NCBI GenBank assembly: GCA_036267135.1 | Contig: DATAWQ010000028.1 | Location: 5,235-69,234, forward strand | DNA from: PALSA-505 sp036267135 | GTDB taxonomy: Bacteria > Actinomycetota > Actinomycetes > Streptosporangiales > Streptosporangiaceae | DNA length: 64,000 bases | Direction: 5' to 3' | Shown: positions 24,146 through 32,098 of the stretch, piece by piece | How positions within the stretch are numbered: position 1 is the first letter of the stretch | How the letters are laid out: each line of letters opens with the position of its first letter | Program-made: the position numbers and the translations under genes | Notes under the pieces: generated by a model | The model's database searches: none | Seen by the model: only the letters and a program-made list of their open reading frames with translations | Told to the model about the DNA's origin: nothing

Positions 24146-24757
24146 TCAGCGGGACGGGCGAGACGCGGTCCCGTTCTCCGCTTCGTCGCGGCGGTGGATC
24201 TCGACCAGCTCTTCGCGGTACCGGTGATCGGCTGAGGGAAGTTCGTCGCGCACTTGAGCGCCGTTTTCCCACCACTGCATCAGGCCGCGGCCCAGTTCCT
24301 GACCGGCGCGTGTGTGCACACAGTGGGCGTAGTCCGGGACCTCGACCAGCGCTTCTCCCAGTGCGACCTTCGCAGTGACCCAGTCTGCGTGCTCGGCACT
24401 CGTGCGGTCCTTGGGCGCAGAAGCGAGCAGGCGCACGGCGTGACACGCCATCATCCAGTCCCCGCCGGGGGTGGCGTTGAAGTTACGGTGCAGCACGTCG
24501 ATCAGCACCGGCCCCAAGGGCAGGCCCATCCCCACGTCTTCAACCGCGATGAGCCGCAGCCGCCGCCACAGGTGCTGAGCGACATCCGCCGAGGTCGTGA
24601 ACATCTCGTAGGCGGCGAGCACGGCGTTGTCGATGCGGCTGCGCCTGATCTCCTTCTGCAGGACAGCGACGAGATCGTCCACCGCAATGCCGTGCGGCGA
24701 AAAAACTTGTGAGTAAGGGTCCTCGGTGAAGTGCCCGGGACCATACAGACGTGGCAT
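24146..24757 (-). CDS. Stand-alone RarA/MgsA C-terminal-like protein
   Basis: ATG 24757 gives MPRLYGPGHFTEDPY and 203 residues. The region VAVLQKEIRRSRIDNAVLAA, then WRRLRLIAVEDVGMGLP and LASAPKDRTS, matches the helical C-terminal clamp-loader-like domain of RarA/MgsA. In RarA that domain follows the AAA+ module and builds the tetramer. No AAA+ domain is present and none lies next to it. The likely roles are a partner of another ATPase or a domesticated fragment. The frame is clean, so it is probably expressed. Confidence 0.65.
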   Translation of the reverse strand: MPRLYGPGHFTEDPYSQVFSPHGIAVDDLVAVLQKEIRRSRIDNAVLAAYEMFTTSADVAQHLWRRLRLIAVEDVGMGLPLGPVLIDVLHRNFNATPGGDWMMACHAVRLLASAPKDRTSAEHADWVTAKVALGEALVEVPDYAHCVHTRAGQELGRGLMQWWENGAQVRDELPSADHRYREELVEIHRRDEAENGTASRPSR

Positions 24758-24879
24758 GAGCTGCCATTCCTTCCGCATAACGACGGCAGACGCGTCCGAC
24801 GCTCGGAAGGGCCTCTCTAGCGCGCTCAACGTAGCACGGTACGAGGCGGCGCACGTGACCGAACTCACGCTTGGTCACC

Positions 24880-25190
24880 TGGCGGATCCTGTTGTTGTTC
24901 TGGTCGGCGGCCAGCAGGTTGCCAGCGGAGGTTGCGCCAGGACCCCCGTAGGCCGCCCGAGTTCGGCTTTAATGGCCGGACCGCCGTCCCCCCGGGCCGA
25001 CCGCCGCCTTGGTAGCCGGGACTCCGTCGCCTGAGTATCCTTCGGCGTCATCGCCGGCGACGGTGTAGATGTCGCCCAGCCCTTGGCCACCCCTACGCGA
25101 GGTGATCCTCCTCCCCGACGGCGCCCAGCCCCCCGCCCGCAAATACCTCGACGGCACCGCGAGGGAGTCTTCGTCACCTGAACCACCCAC
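24880..25190 (-). pseudogene. NHL-repeat beta-propeller fragment, frameshifted
   Basis: One minus-strand frame reads GDIYTVAGDDAEGYSGDG then VPATKA. A second carries GGPAIKAELGRPTGV, and a third AGNLLAADQNNNRIRQVT. Together these spell a single NHL blade of the common actinobacterial type (YTVAG-x-G-x-x-GYSGDGGPAT-x-A-x-L-x-x-PTGVA-x-D-x-x-GN-x-x-IAD-x-x-NNRIR-x-V). Frame changes within one blade show it is dead. Confidence 0.65.
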
Positions 25191-25234
25191 CACAACGGCC
25201 AGTCGACCCGGCCATCATGCGCGCGGGGGCGGGC

Positions 25235-25656
25235 TCAGGAGACCACGACCTCGGCGCCGACGGGCAGGTGGTCGTGGTAGTACCGGGCGCTGGCTCTGGT
25301 CAAGTGAACGCAACCGTGCGAGGAGGTGGTGAGGCTGCCGCCGTGGAACGCGACTCCGCCGGGGGCGAAGAAGACGGCGTACGGCATCGGCTCGTGGTAC
25401 TCCGTGCTGTGGCCGGGCAGGACCTGCGGGCGCTGGGGCTGAATGCCGGGCTGCGGGCGGCCGGTGTCGTGTTTCGTCTCGGCGGTGGCGGATTGTACGC
25501 TGCGGCCCGGTCGGTCGCCTGCCCCGTGTGCGGTGGTGGCGCTGCCGGGGACGCTGCGTTACCGGAGTGGCCGCTTGTGGGCCAGATGGTCACCGTGGCG
25601 CCCGCGATCACCATGGTGGCCACGGCGATGACGGTCAGCCGGTAACCCGTCATTGC
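25235..25656 (-). pseudogene. L,D-transpeptidase (YkuD) pseudogene, frameshifted and truncated
   Basis: The 3' part encodes YHEPMPYAVFFAPGGVAFHG then SHGCVHLTRASARYY and ends PVGAEVVVS at a TGA (25235-25237). This contains the catalytic SHGC-x-H motif of peptidoglycan L,D-transpeptidases. The 5' part from ~25656 encodes a signal peptide (TGYRLTVIAVATMVIAGA) in a different frame, so a frameshift lies around 25440-25570. The first half of the catalytic domain is also missing. The product cannot be active. Confidence 0.7.
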
Positions 25657-25787
25657 CATCACAAAACCCTACAGAACAGGCATGTGCTCGGCCGCTGGGT
25701 CCCCGTGCGCCAGCCGAAATGGACAGCCCGCCATTAACAGTCGCGTTGTAGCTGCCGTCAGCTACCTGGCGTAGCCCTTCGGGACGG

Positions 25788-26378
25788 CTACTCCGCGAGG
25801 AACTTGGTCAGCGCTGCCCAGAATTCCGGAGAATTCTCGGCGGTGAAATGGTCGCCGGGCACTTCGATGCGGCGTCCGTGCGGCAAAGCGTCCGCGAGCG
25901 CCTGAGCGGTCCGGTTTTGCCCGTCCTCGGCGCCGGTCAGGACGAGCGTCGGCACTGCCACCGTGCTCAGTTCCTCGGGATCTGTGTTCACCCACGAGTC
26001 GAGGGCCAGCAACAGCGCCTTGGGATCACCGTTGTTGGCCCGGAGCCAGTCTTCAGTCTCCTGCTCGTCGCTGCCAGGCTCGAAGGCACCGGTGCCGCAC
26101 GCACTGAAAAACTTCCGGTACCACCCGGTGTGCTCCGCGGCGTGCAGCAGCGCGTCGAGTCCATACCCGCTGATGACCGCCCGCCGGGGCGCCGCGCCGC
26201 GGATGAGCATCCGGGCCACGGTCCGTCCGCCGAGCGAGTGCCCGGCCAGCCTCCCGGCGAGCCCCGAATCGACCCAATGCGATCCCCGGTCCTGGTGCCC
26301 GTGAATGAGGATGAGCGGCCGGCCCTCCCCGGTCTCCTGGTAGGCCAGCCGCACCCCGTCCCGGCCAGGAAAGTCCAT
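25788..26378 (-). CDS. Alpha/beta hydrolase with an internal deletion
   Basis: ATG 26378 gives MDFPGRDGVRLAYQETGEG and 196 residues. The oxyanion strand LILIHGHQDRG (~22-32) is followed only ~18 residues later by the elbow GHSLGGRTVARML (46-58). Normal members have ~60 residues with two strands between them. The acid (TGAEDGQ) and His (PGDHFTAENS) regions are in place. The frame is preserved through the deletion. A fold missing strands beta4-5 is unlikely to be stable, so this is a probable pseudogene that still reads open. Confidence 0.7.
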   Translation of the reverse strand: MDFPGRDGVRLAYQETGEGRPLILIHGHQDRGSHWVDSGLAGRLAGHSLGGRTVARMLIRGAAPRRAVISGYGLDALLHAAEHTGWYRKFFSACGTGAFEPGSDEQETEDWLRANNGDPKALLLALDSWVNTDPEELSTVAVPTLVLTGAEDGQNRTAQALADALPHGRRIEVPGDHFTAENSPEFWAALTKFLAE

Positions 26379-26430
26379 AAATCCACTATCCCAAACGGCG
26401 CCGACGGCCGGCACCCGGTCTCGCCTACGT

Positions 26431-26470
26431 AACCGGGCCGCTCTCCACACCGACGGAAAGCGGCCCGGTT
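26431..26470 (-). terminator. Hairpin downstream of the S53 peptidase gene
   Basis: AACCGGGCCGCT (26431-26442) and AGCGGCCCGGTT (26459-26470) form a perfect 12-bp stem with a 16-nt loop. It starts 13 bp past the peptidase stop on the minus strand. No U tract, which is usual for actinomycete terminators. Confidence 0.6.
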
Positions 26471-26482
26471 GCGAGCCGGCGG

Positions 26483-27847
26483 CTATTCGCCGTGAGCCAG
26501 TAGTGGAACGAGGATGGCCGCGTCGGGGCTGCCCAGGCCGGTGACTGGGTCCCAGCCGGGGGCGGCCTGGTAGCCGCGGTAGGTCTTGGGCGGGAACTTC
26601 ACCGTGTTGGTGCCCGTGGTGACGTCGTGGAAGGCCGCGTGATAGCAGGCGGTACGGGCGATGGCGTAGAGGGATGGATTGACGAAGCCCAGGTCATGCC
26701 CGGCGTACTGGTTGGCCAGAGCGATCAGTCCGGCCCAGAACGGGGCGGTGGCGCTGGTGCCACCGCTGTTGCGGATCATGGTCTTGCCACCACCCAGGCT
26801 GATGGTCAGCGCCATGCCGGTGTGCCCGGAGGCGTCGGCGGACACGTCGGGCACGCCGCGGGCCGGGCCGGCGCCGGGCAGACCGTCCTGATAGGCCGGG
26901 CGGGCGTACAGCCTGCTGAAGCCGCCGCCGGTGGCCTGGAAGGTGCTGCCCACGTCGCCGTACGGCAGGTCCCAGGTGGTCTCGCTGATGTAGGCGCCGG
27001 TCTTATGGCTGGCCGTCAGGCTGGTGCCGCCGGTGGCCAGCACGAGCGGGTCGGAGGCGGGCAGGGTGACCCCACGGACCGGGGTGAAGCTAGGCGGCGA
27101 CACAACGCACGGTTCGCTGATCGGGCCGATGTCACCGGTCCCGGCGGTCACCGTGACGTGGCGCACGGCCGCGGCCGCCAGCGCCGCGTGCAGTTGCACG
27201 GCCTCGGCCGTGGTGAAGCAATGCTCTGCGCTGCCCGCGCTGATCGAGATGATGTCGCCGTGCGTGCTCCCGTAGCGGACCGTGTCGGTCAGGGCGGTGA
27301 TCAGGCCTTTGCGCGTGGACAGCTCCGAGCCGGTGAACAGCACCACGCGGAGCGCGGCGGCCGGGGCGATGGCGTGGACCATCTCGGTGTCCAGCACCTC
27401 CTCGCCCATGGCCAGCCAGCGCCGGGACCCGGGCGCGAAATCGGTACTGACCCGCAGGTTCGCAGCGGGCAGGTGGAACAGCTTGTCGAAGGCGGCCAGG
27501 TCCTGGCGGATGTTGCTGACCACCGGCGGGGACAGTCGCGGCTCGGCGAGGGCGGGTATCACCACGGTCTGGCCGCGGCCGTCGATGCCGCGGTCGGCCA
27601 GCGGCTGGATGCCGTAGGCCACCCGGATGTCGCGCGGTGAGTAACACGTGGCCAGGGAGTCGCAATCCCCGGTCCCTCCGGCGGAAACGGCGGCTGACGC
27701 CACCGACGCGGTCGCGGGCGGCGTTCCCGCCGTCAGCAGGGCGGCCGTGACGGCCAGGGCAGCCGCTCCCCCGGCTCCGGCAACCATCAACGGCTGCCAC
27801 CCAATCCGGGGCATCCCCGCGCGGGCACCCCGAGAAAGCCTGATCAT
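26483..27847 (-). CDS. S53 (sedolisin/kumamolisin-type) serine-carboxyl peptidase, secreted
   Basis: 454 residues with a GGGAGGC ribosome site. Residues 1-48 hold an Arg-rich start, a hydrophobic core (MVAGAGGAAALAVTAALL) and an ASA-type cleavage region. The catalytic Glu/Asp pair is in GEEVLDTEMVHAIAP (Glu149, Asp153). The oxyanion region is TAGTGDIG (Asp239). The nucleophile is Ser365 in SGGTSATAPFWAG. The calcium site is the C-terminal FHDVTTGTN plus PGWDPVTGLGSPD. The large propeptide of classic sedolisins is absent; only ~45 residues separate signal and core. It is expected to digest proteins outside the cell. Confidence 0.9.
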   Translation of the reverse strand: MIRLSRGARAGMPRIGWQPLMVAGAGGAAALAVTAALLTAGTPPATASVASAAVSAGGTGDCDSLATCYSPRDIRVAYGIQPLADRGIDGRGQTVVIPALAEPRLSPPVVSNIRQDLAAFDKLFHLPAANLRVSTDFAPGSRRWLAMGEEVLDTEMVHAIAPAAALRVVLFTGSELSTRKGLITALTDTVRYGSTHGDIISISAGSAEHCFTTAEAVQLHAALAAAAVRHVTVTAGTGDIGPISEPCVVSPPSFTPVRGVTLPASDPLVLATGGTSLTASHKTGAYISETTWDLPYGDVGSTFQATGGGFSRLYARPAYQDGLPGAGPARGVPDVSADASGHTGMALTISLGGGKTMIRNSGGTSATAPFWAGLIALANQYAGHDLGFVNPSLYAIARTACYHAAFHDVTTGTNTVKFPPKTYRGYQAAPGWDPVTGLGSPDAAILVPLLAHGE

Positions 27848-27869
27848 TTTGCCTCCCGGCTAGAAGTTG

Positions 27870-27882
27870 TATACCGGGTATA
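27870..27882. promoter_or_regulatory. Perfect dyad upstream of the S53 peptidase
   Basis: TATACC-G-GGTATA is a perfect 6-bp dyad 23 bp upstream of the peptidase start, where the core promoter should be. It also contains TATA-like -10 material on the minus strand. It is a plausible repressor site; no regulator gene is adjacent. The rest of the 27848-28108 spacer has no convincing gene. Confidence 0.4.
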
Positions 27883-28108
27883 TTGTGACCCTCGCCCGGC
27901 CAGCCGACCATGGAGTTAACTCCCGGATATTGGCGCGATAGGTTCACCGAACGCCGGGGTGCCTGCATGAAGAACCCCAGCTGAGCCGTGATCAAGGCCG
28001 CGATGCGCTCGGTGTATTTGGCCAGGGCTGGGGCGTCAGCCTGGTAGTGGGAACACCAGCATCGACAGGCTCTCGTCTGATCTGGGCGAATGGCCGGATA
28101 GTCGAAGC

Positions 28109-29602
28109 ATGACCTCCACATCTCATGCTCCGGCGCGCGCTTCGGTGGGCACGTCTGCGGCGGCGCGGGGCCGCTGGCTCATGCTCGTCGTGCTGCTGGG
28201 CGGGCAGTTCATGGCCCTGCTTGACGTCACGGTCGTCAACGTCGCGATGCCCACGATCGGGCGCAGCCTGCACACTTCGGGAGCCGCGCTCCAGCTGGTC
28301 GTGGCCGGATACACGGTCAGCTACGCGATGCTGCTGATCACCGGCGCCCGCCTCGGCCAGCTCTACGGCCGGCGGCGGCTGTTCCTGGCGGGTGTCTCGC
28401 TGTTCACCGTCAGCTCGCTGGCGTGCGGCCTGGCCCCGCACATCGCCGTGCTGATTGTTGCCCGGTTCGTCCAGGGCGCCGGCGCGGCCGCGATGGTGCC
28501 GCAGATCATCAGTGTGATCCAGGCCCAGTTCTCCGGGTCGGCGCGGGCCAAGGCGCTCAGCGCGTATTCGGCCGTGCTGGCCAGCGGGTTCGCGGCGGGG
28601 CAGGTGCTCGGCGGGGTGATCGTCAGCGCGAACTTGTTCGGCACGCTGTGGCGGCCGGTGTTCTTGGTGAACGTGCCGATTGGGCTGGTTGTGCTGGCGC
28701 TGGCGGCCCGGATGGTGCCTGCCGACGTGCGGGCCGCTGACAGGGGCACCCGGCGGCTGGACCTGGCCGGGCTGGCCGTGGCCGTCCCGGCCGTCTTCCT
28801 GATCGTGCTGCCACTGGTGCTCGGGCACCAGGAGGGGTGGCCGTGGTGGGTGCCTGCCGGGGTCGCGGCCGGGCTGGTGCTGGCTGTGATGTTCGTGTGG
28901 GTCGAGCGGCGGCTGGCGGCGCGGGGCGGTGACCCGCTGCTGAACCTCGACGTGCTGCGCTCGCCTGGGATCGTGCCCGGGCTGGCCACGGTCATGCTGG
29001 TGATGTGCGCCTACGGCGGGTTCTTGTTCACCCTCTCGCTGCATCTGCAGTCAGGCCTCGGGGACAGTGCGCTGCGGGCCGGACTGACGTTCGCGCCGTC
29101 GGCGGCCGCGTTCGGGCTGTGCGGGTTCTACTGGCGCAAGCTGCCGGAGCGCATCCATCATCTGCTGCCCCCGGTCGGAGTGCTGCTGGCCGCGGTGGGC
29201 GAGGTGGCGCTGGCGCTGGATCTGCGCAGCGGATCGCGGGGCGGTCTGGCGCTGCCCCTCGTGCTGCTGTTCACCGGCGCGGCGCTCGGCCTCGGGTACA
29301 GCCCGCTGGTCACGCAGGCACTGGCCCGGGTGCCGCTGGCCGATGCGGCGGACGCCAGTGGGCTGCTGACCACCGCGCTGCAACTCGGCCAGGTGATCGG
29401 GGTCGCCATCTTCGGCAGCCTGTTCCTCACCCTGGCCGCGCGGGCCGGACACGGCGCGCACCCGGTGGCGAATACGCTCCCGGCCGCACCGCACGCGATC
29501 GCGACGACATCGGTCTGGCTAGCGGCGCTCTTCGCGATTAGCGCCGTCACCGCCCTGTCGCTCACCCGCGCGGTGGCAAGATCACGGAACGCCGGCAGGT
29601 AA
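28109..29602 (+). CDS. MFS exporter, 14-TM DHA2 family
   Basis: A 497-residue membrane transporter. TM1 ends in MALLDVTVVNVAMPTIG (DHA2 motif D1). Motif A is GARLGQLYGRRRLFLAG, the antiporter motif C region is AVLASGFAAGQVLGG, and the C-terminal half carries GLLTTALQLGQVIGVAIFG. About 14 hydrophobic stretches are present. No regulator is directly attached; the upstream spacer has no clear repressor gene. Likely drug or metabolite efflux; substrate unknown. Confidence 0.9.
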   Translation: MTSTSHAPARASVGTSAAARGRWLMLVVLLGGQFMALLDVTVVNVAMPTIGRSLHTSGAALQLVVAGYTVSYAMLLITGARLGQLYGRRRLFLAGVSLFTVSSLACGLAPHIAVLIVARFVQGAGAAAMVPQIISVIQAQFSGSARAKALSAYSAVLASGFAAGQVLGGVIVSANLFGTLWRPVFLVNVPIGLVVLALAARMVPADVRAADRGTRRLDLAGLAVAVPAVFLIVLPLVLGHQEGWPWWVPAGVAAGLVLAVMFVWVERRLAARGGDPLLNLDVLRSPGIVPGLATVMLVMCAYGGFLFTLSLHLQSGLGDSALRAGLTFAPSAAAFGLCGFYWRKLPERIHHLLPPVGVLLAAVGEVALALDLRSGSRGGLALPLVLLFTGAALGLGYSPLVTQALARVPLADAADASGLLTTALQLGQVIGVAIFGSLFLTLAARAGHGAHPVANTLPAAPHAIATTSVWLAALFAISAVTALSLTRAVARSRNAGR

Positions 29603-29688
29603 GCCCGGCTGGTAAACGGAATCCGGTGTCCTGGCGTCTACTCCCCGGAACCTCGCACCGCTGTCTTCCGCCGGAGCGGAACGATCCC

Positions 29689-30050
29689 ATGAACACACCC
29701 GCGATTGCGCTACGCCGGGCAGGTCTGCCAGCGGCCATGATGGCCCTCTTGCTGACCGGAACGGCATCACCTGGACCCAGCTCGACCCGGCGACCTCACC
29801 AGGGGTGATCACCACCGCCTGGATGGCCGCCTACGACGCCGCCACCCAGCAGGTCCTCCTTTTCGGCGGCGACCCGGGCAACGGCAACCGCCGGCAGACG
29901 GGACCTGGTCCTGGAACGGCGGCACATGGAACCGAAGGCCGGAGCCGGGCCTGCCGCTCACCGGCATTCCGGCCTCGCCGCTCAACCCCGCTGGGCGTGA
30001 CGGCTCGGCGGGGTTGCTGTGGGAGTTGTCGAGATATATCTTGGTGAGTG
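29689..30050 (+). pseudogene. Kelch-repeat secreted protein remnant
   Basis: ATG 29689 starts a signal-peptide-like stretch (ALRRAGLPAAMMALLLTGTA), after which the sense frame changes. The next frame holds ITWTQLDPATSP, then AAYDAATQQVLLFGGDPGNG, a classic Kelch blade of the actinobacterial type. Another frame change gives TWSWNGGTWNRRPEPGLPL. Only about one blade is left, with frameshifts, so the gene is broken. The remainder of 29603-30084 shows nothing else. Confidence 0.6.
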
Positions 30051-30084
30051 TCGGGGATCGCCCAGTTCGGGCATGGAGGGCTAG

Positions 30085-30645
30085 ATGTCCACGGAACACA
30101 ACATCCGTGTCAGTGACGCCGATCGGGACGCGGTGGCCGCGCAGTTGCGCGAGCACTACGCTCAGGGCCGGCTTTCGCTGGACGAGCTGAACGAGCGGCT
30201 CGACCGAGTGTTCGCGTCCAGAACGAACCTCGAACTGGCCTCCGTGACGGCCGATCTGCCGTACGCGGCGCCCCGCGGGGTGCTGCCCTCGGACGGAGTG
30301 CGGTCCGGCGGATCCCAGCAGTGGGCCAGCGGCAACCGGTATCGCGGAGGTCGGGGTGGGAACGGGCAGGGCTGGGGTGGCCCGGCCTGGAACGGCCCGG
30401 GCAGCCGGGGCGGCGACCACGGGTCCGGGCGCAGGCGCGGGGCTGGCTCCGTGCTGGGGATCTTCCCGCTGGTGCTGATGTTCTTCTGCCTGATCGTCTT
30501 GCTCGGGGCCATGGGGTTCGGCCTGGGGTCCGGGCCTTCGCTGGTGGTCATCCTGCTGGGCGCGCTGGCCGTGCTGCGGCGGCTGCTCGGGCTTGGGCGA
30601 CGCCGGTCGATGCCGGCCCGCCGCCGTGGCGGCCGGCGCTGGTAA
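30085..30645 (+). CDS. DUF1707 (SHOCT-like) membrane protein
   Basis: 186 residues; ATG after GGAGGG. Residues ~5-58 are a DUF1707 domain: IRVSDADRDAVAAQLREHYA, GRLSLDELNERLDRVFAS, LELASVTADLP. A Gly/Arg/Trp-rich low-complexity stretch follows (~75-120). Two hydrophobic segments (LGIFPLVLMFFCLIVLLGAMG and VVILLGALAVL) anchor it, and a basic RRRSMPARRRGGRRW tail ends it. The domain is widespread in actinomycetes with unknown function. Confidence 0.9.
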   Translation: MSTEHNIRVSDADRDAVAAQLREHYAQGRLSLDELNERLDRVFASRTNLELASVTADLPYAAPRGVLPSDGVRSGGSQQWASGNRYRGGRGGNGQGWGGPAWNGPGSRGGDHGSGRRRGAGSVLGIFPLVLMFFCLIVLLGAMGFGLGSGPSLVVILLGALAVLRRLLGLGRRRSMPARRRGGRRW

Positions 30646-30673
30646 CCACCCACGCGGCTGAGCACCTGTTCGG

Positions 30674-30696
30674 GCCCGGGTTAATCAGGCCCGGGC
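30674..30696. terminator. Hairpin between DUF1707 gene and DnaN paralogue
   Basis: GCCCGGG (30674-30680) and CCCGGGC (30690-30696) with a 9-nt loop, followed by TTAATTAA. It lies between convergent genes and 28 bp past the DUF1707 stop. Confidence 0.5.
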
Positions 30697-30700
30697 TTAA

Positions 30701-31996
30701 TTAAGCACTGCCGGGCATGCGCAGGGGCACTACCAGGTAGCGGAACCCGGCCTTGGACTTATCGTTCTCTTCGTCGTCATCCGGGGGGTCGTCCGCGCCT
30801 GGGACCCAGCTGATCACCGCGGGCTTCGCCGAACTGGTGAACTCCAGCCGGATCCGGCCGGGGCCGGCGGGGCGGGTATCGGCCTTAGCCTTGGCGGACT
30901 CGCCGGACTCGGCTGAGGACGGCTTGGCGGGGGATGACGCCCAGGGAGTGGCAGCGGCGTTGAGACCATCCAGCAGGTAGTTTGGGTTGAAGGCGATCAC
31001 CCGCTCGTCCCCGGTGAACGTCGCGGGCACCCGCTCGATCGCGCGGGCCTGGCCCTGGCTCCCGGCTTCGATCACGACCTCGTCGTCGTCGAAGACCAGC
31101 CGGACCGGGCTGCCGCGCTCGGCCACCAGGGAAACCCGGCGCACCGCCTCGATCAGCGGGCCGGGGTCCATGTCCGCGCTCGACCCGAACTCCGCGGGGA
31201 AGCGCGAGGAGTACTTGATGAAGTCGCCGCCGAGCAGGCGCGCGGTCAGCCGGCGCCCGCCGCCTTCGAAGCCGATCATCCCGTCGGCCGCCCGCGCGTC
31301 CTGGCCGGGCGGCGTGCCGTTCGCGCCGTTGGTGGCGGCACCAGGCAGGGCGATCGAAACCCGGCCGCCGCCGGAGGTCATGGTGCGGGCCGCCTCGGCC
31401 AGCGCTTTGGCCGGGATCAGCGCGCTGGTCCGCAGGTCGTCCTGGCCCGGCGCCCAGGGCAAGCCGCGGACGGCCAGGCGGTAGCGGTCGGTGGCGGCCA
31501 GCGTGATCGTGCCGCCCTCGATCTCCGCGAACACGCCGGTCAGCATCGGCAGGTTGTCGTCCCGGCTGGCCGACGGCGCGACCTGGCTCACGGCCGCGGC
31601 CAGGTGAGCGCCCTCGATGGTGCCGGCCGACGGCGGCAGTTCGGGCAGCGAGGGGTACTCCTCGACGGCCAGCTTGACCAGCGTGAACTCGGCCGAGCCA
31701 CAGGTGAGCAGGACCGAATCCTGGTCGTCGGTGAACTCGGCCAGCGGACCGGACAGACTGCGGCTGATCTCGGCGAGCAGGCGGCCGGGGACGAGCGCGG
31801 TGCCCGGCTCGGCGACCTCCGCCCCCACTTCGGCCCGGGCGGACACGTCGTAGTCGAAGCAGGACAGGGCCAGCGTGCCACCGGCCGCGTCGAGCAGCAG
31901 GCCGGACAGTATGGGTACCACGGGCCGGGCCGGCAGCGCGCGGGCCACCCAGGCCACCGCCTCGGCCAGCGCATCCCGTTCGATCCTGAATCTCAT
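30701..31996 (-). CDS. DNA polymerase III beta subunit paralogue (extra sliding clamp)
   Basis: The ATG at 31996 gives MRFRIERDALAEAVAWVARA and 431 residues. Three clamp domains are visible: 1-~120 (LPARPVVPILSGLLLDA), ~125-255 (VAPSASRDDNLPMLTGVFAEI, TLAATDRYRLAVR) and ~265-431 (AFNPNYLLDGLNAAATPW). It ends KAGFRYLVVPLRMPGSA, close to the standard YLVMPVR-L ending. Compared with DnaN (~375) it has disordered insertions (NGANGTPPGQDARAA; SSPAKPSSAESGESAKAKAD) and an acidic loop DDPPDDDEENDKSK. No dnaA, recF, gyrB or DnaA boxes are near, so this is not the origin copy. It is divergent from a NERD-domain gene. Confidence 0.88.
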   Translation of the reverse strand: MRFRIERDALAEAVAWVARALPARPVVPILSGLLLDAAGGTLALSCFDYDVSARAEVGAEVAEPGTALVPGRLLAEISRSLSGPLAEFTDDQDSVLLTCGSAEFTLVKLAVEEYPSLPELPPSAGTIEGAHLAAAVSQVAPSASRDDNLPMLTGVFAEIEGGTITLAATDRYRLAVRGLPWAPGQDDLRTSALIPAKALAEAARTMTSGGGRVSIALPGAATNGANGTPPGQDARAADGMIGFEGGGRRLTARLLGGDFIKYSSRFPAEFGSSADMDPGPLIEAVRRVSLVAERGSPVRLVFDDDEVVIEAGSQGQARAIERVPATFTGDERVIAFNPNYLLDGLNAAATPWASSPAKPSSAESGESAKAKADTRPAGPGRIRLEFTSSAKPAVISWVPGADDPPDDDEENDKSKAGFRYLVVPLRMPGSA

Positions 31997-32098
31997 ATCA
32001 ACCGATCCTGACATGCGGGTCTGACAGTGCCGCTTTCCCATCGACGCCGATATCCCAGCGACCGGCATAGGCTGTGCGTAACCAATTGACCACAAAGT

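Noticed and set aside
27132..28121. 329-codon minus-strand frame running from the MFS start into the S53 gene
   Set aside because: Its second half is a shifted frame of the peptidase; the first part has no recognisable domain, though a faint helical stretch (YTERIAALITAQLGFF) was noted.
30701..31996. Chromosome origin marked by dnaN
   Set aside because: No dnaA, recF or gyrB nearby and no DnaA-box cluster; the clamp has paralogue-type insertions.
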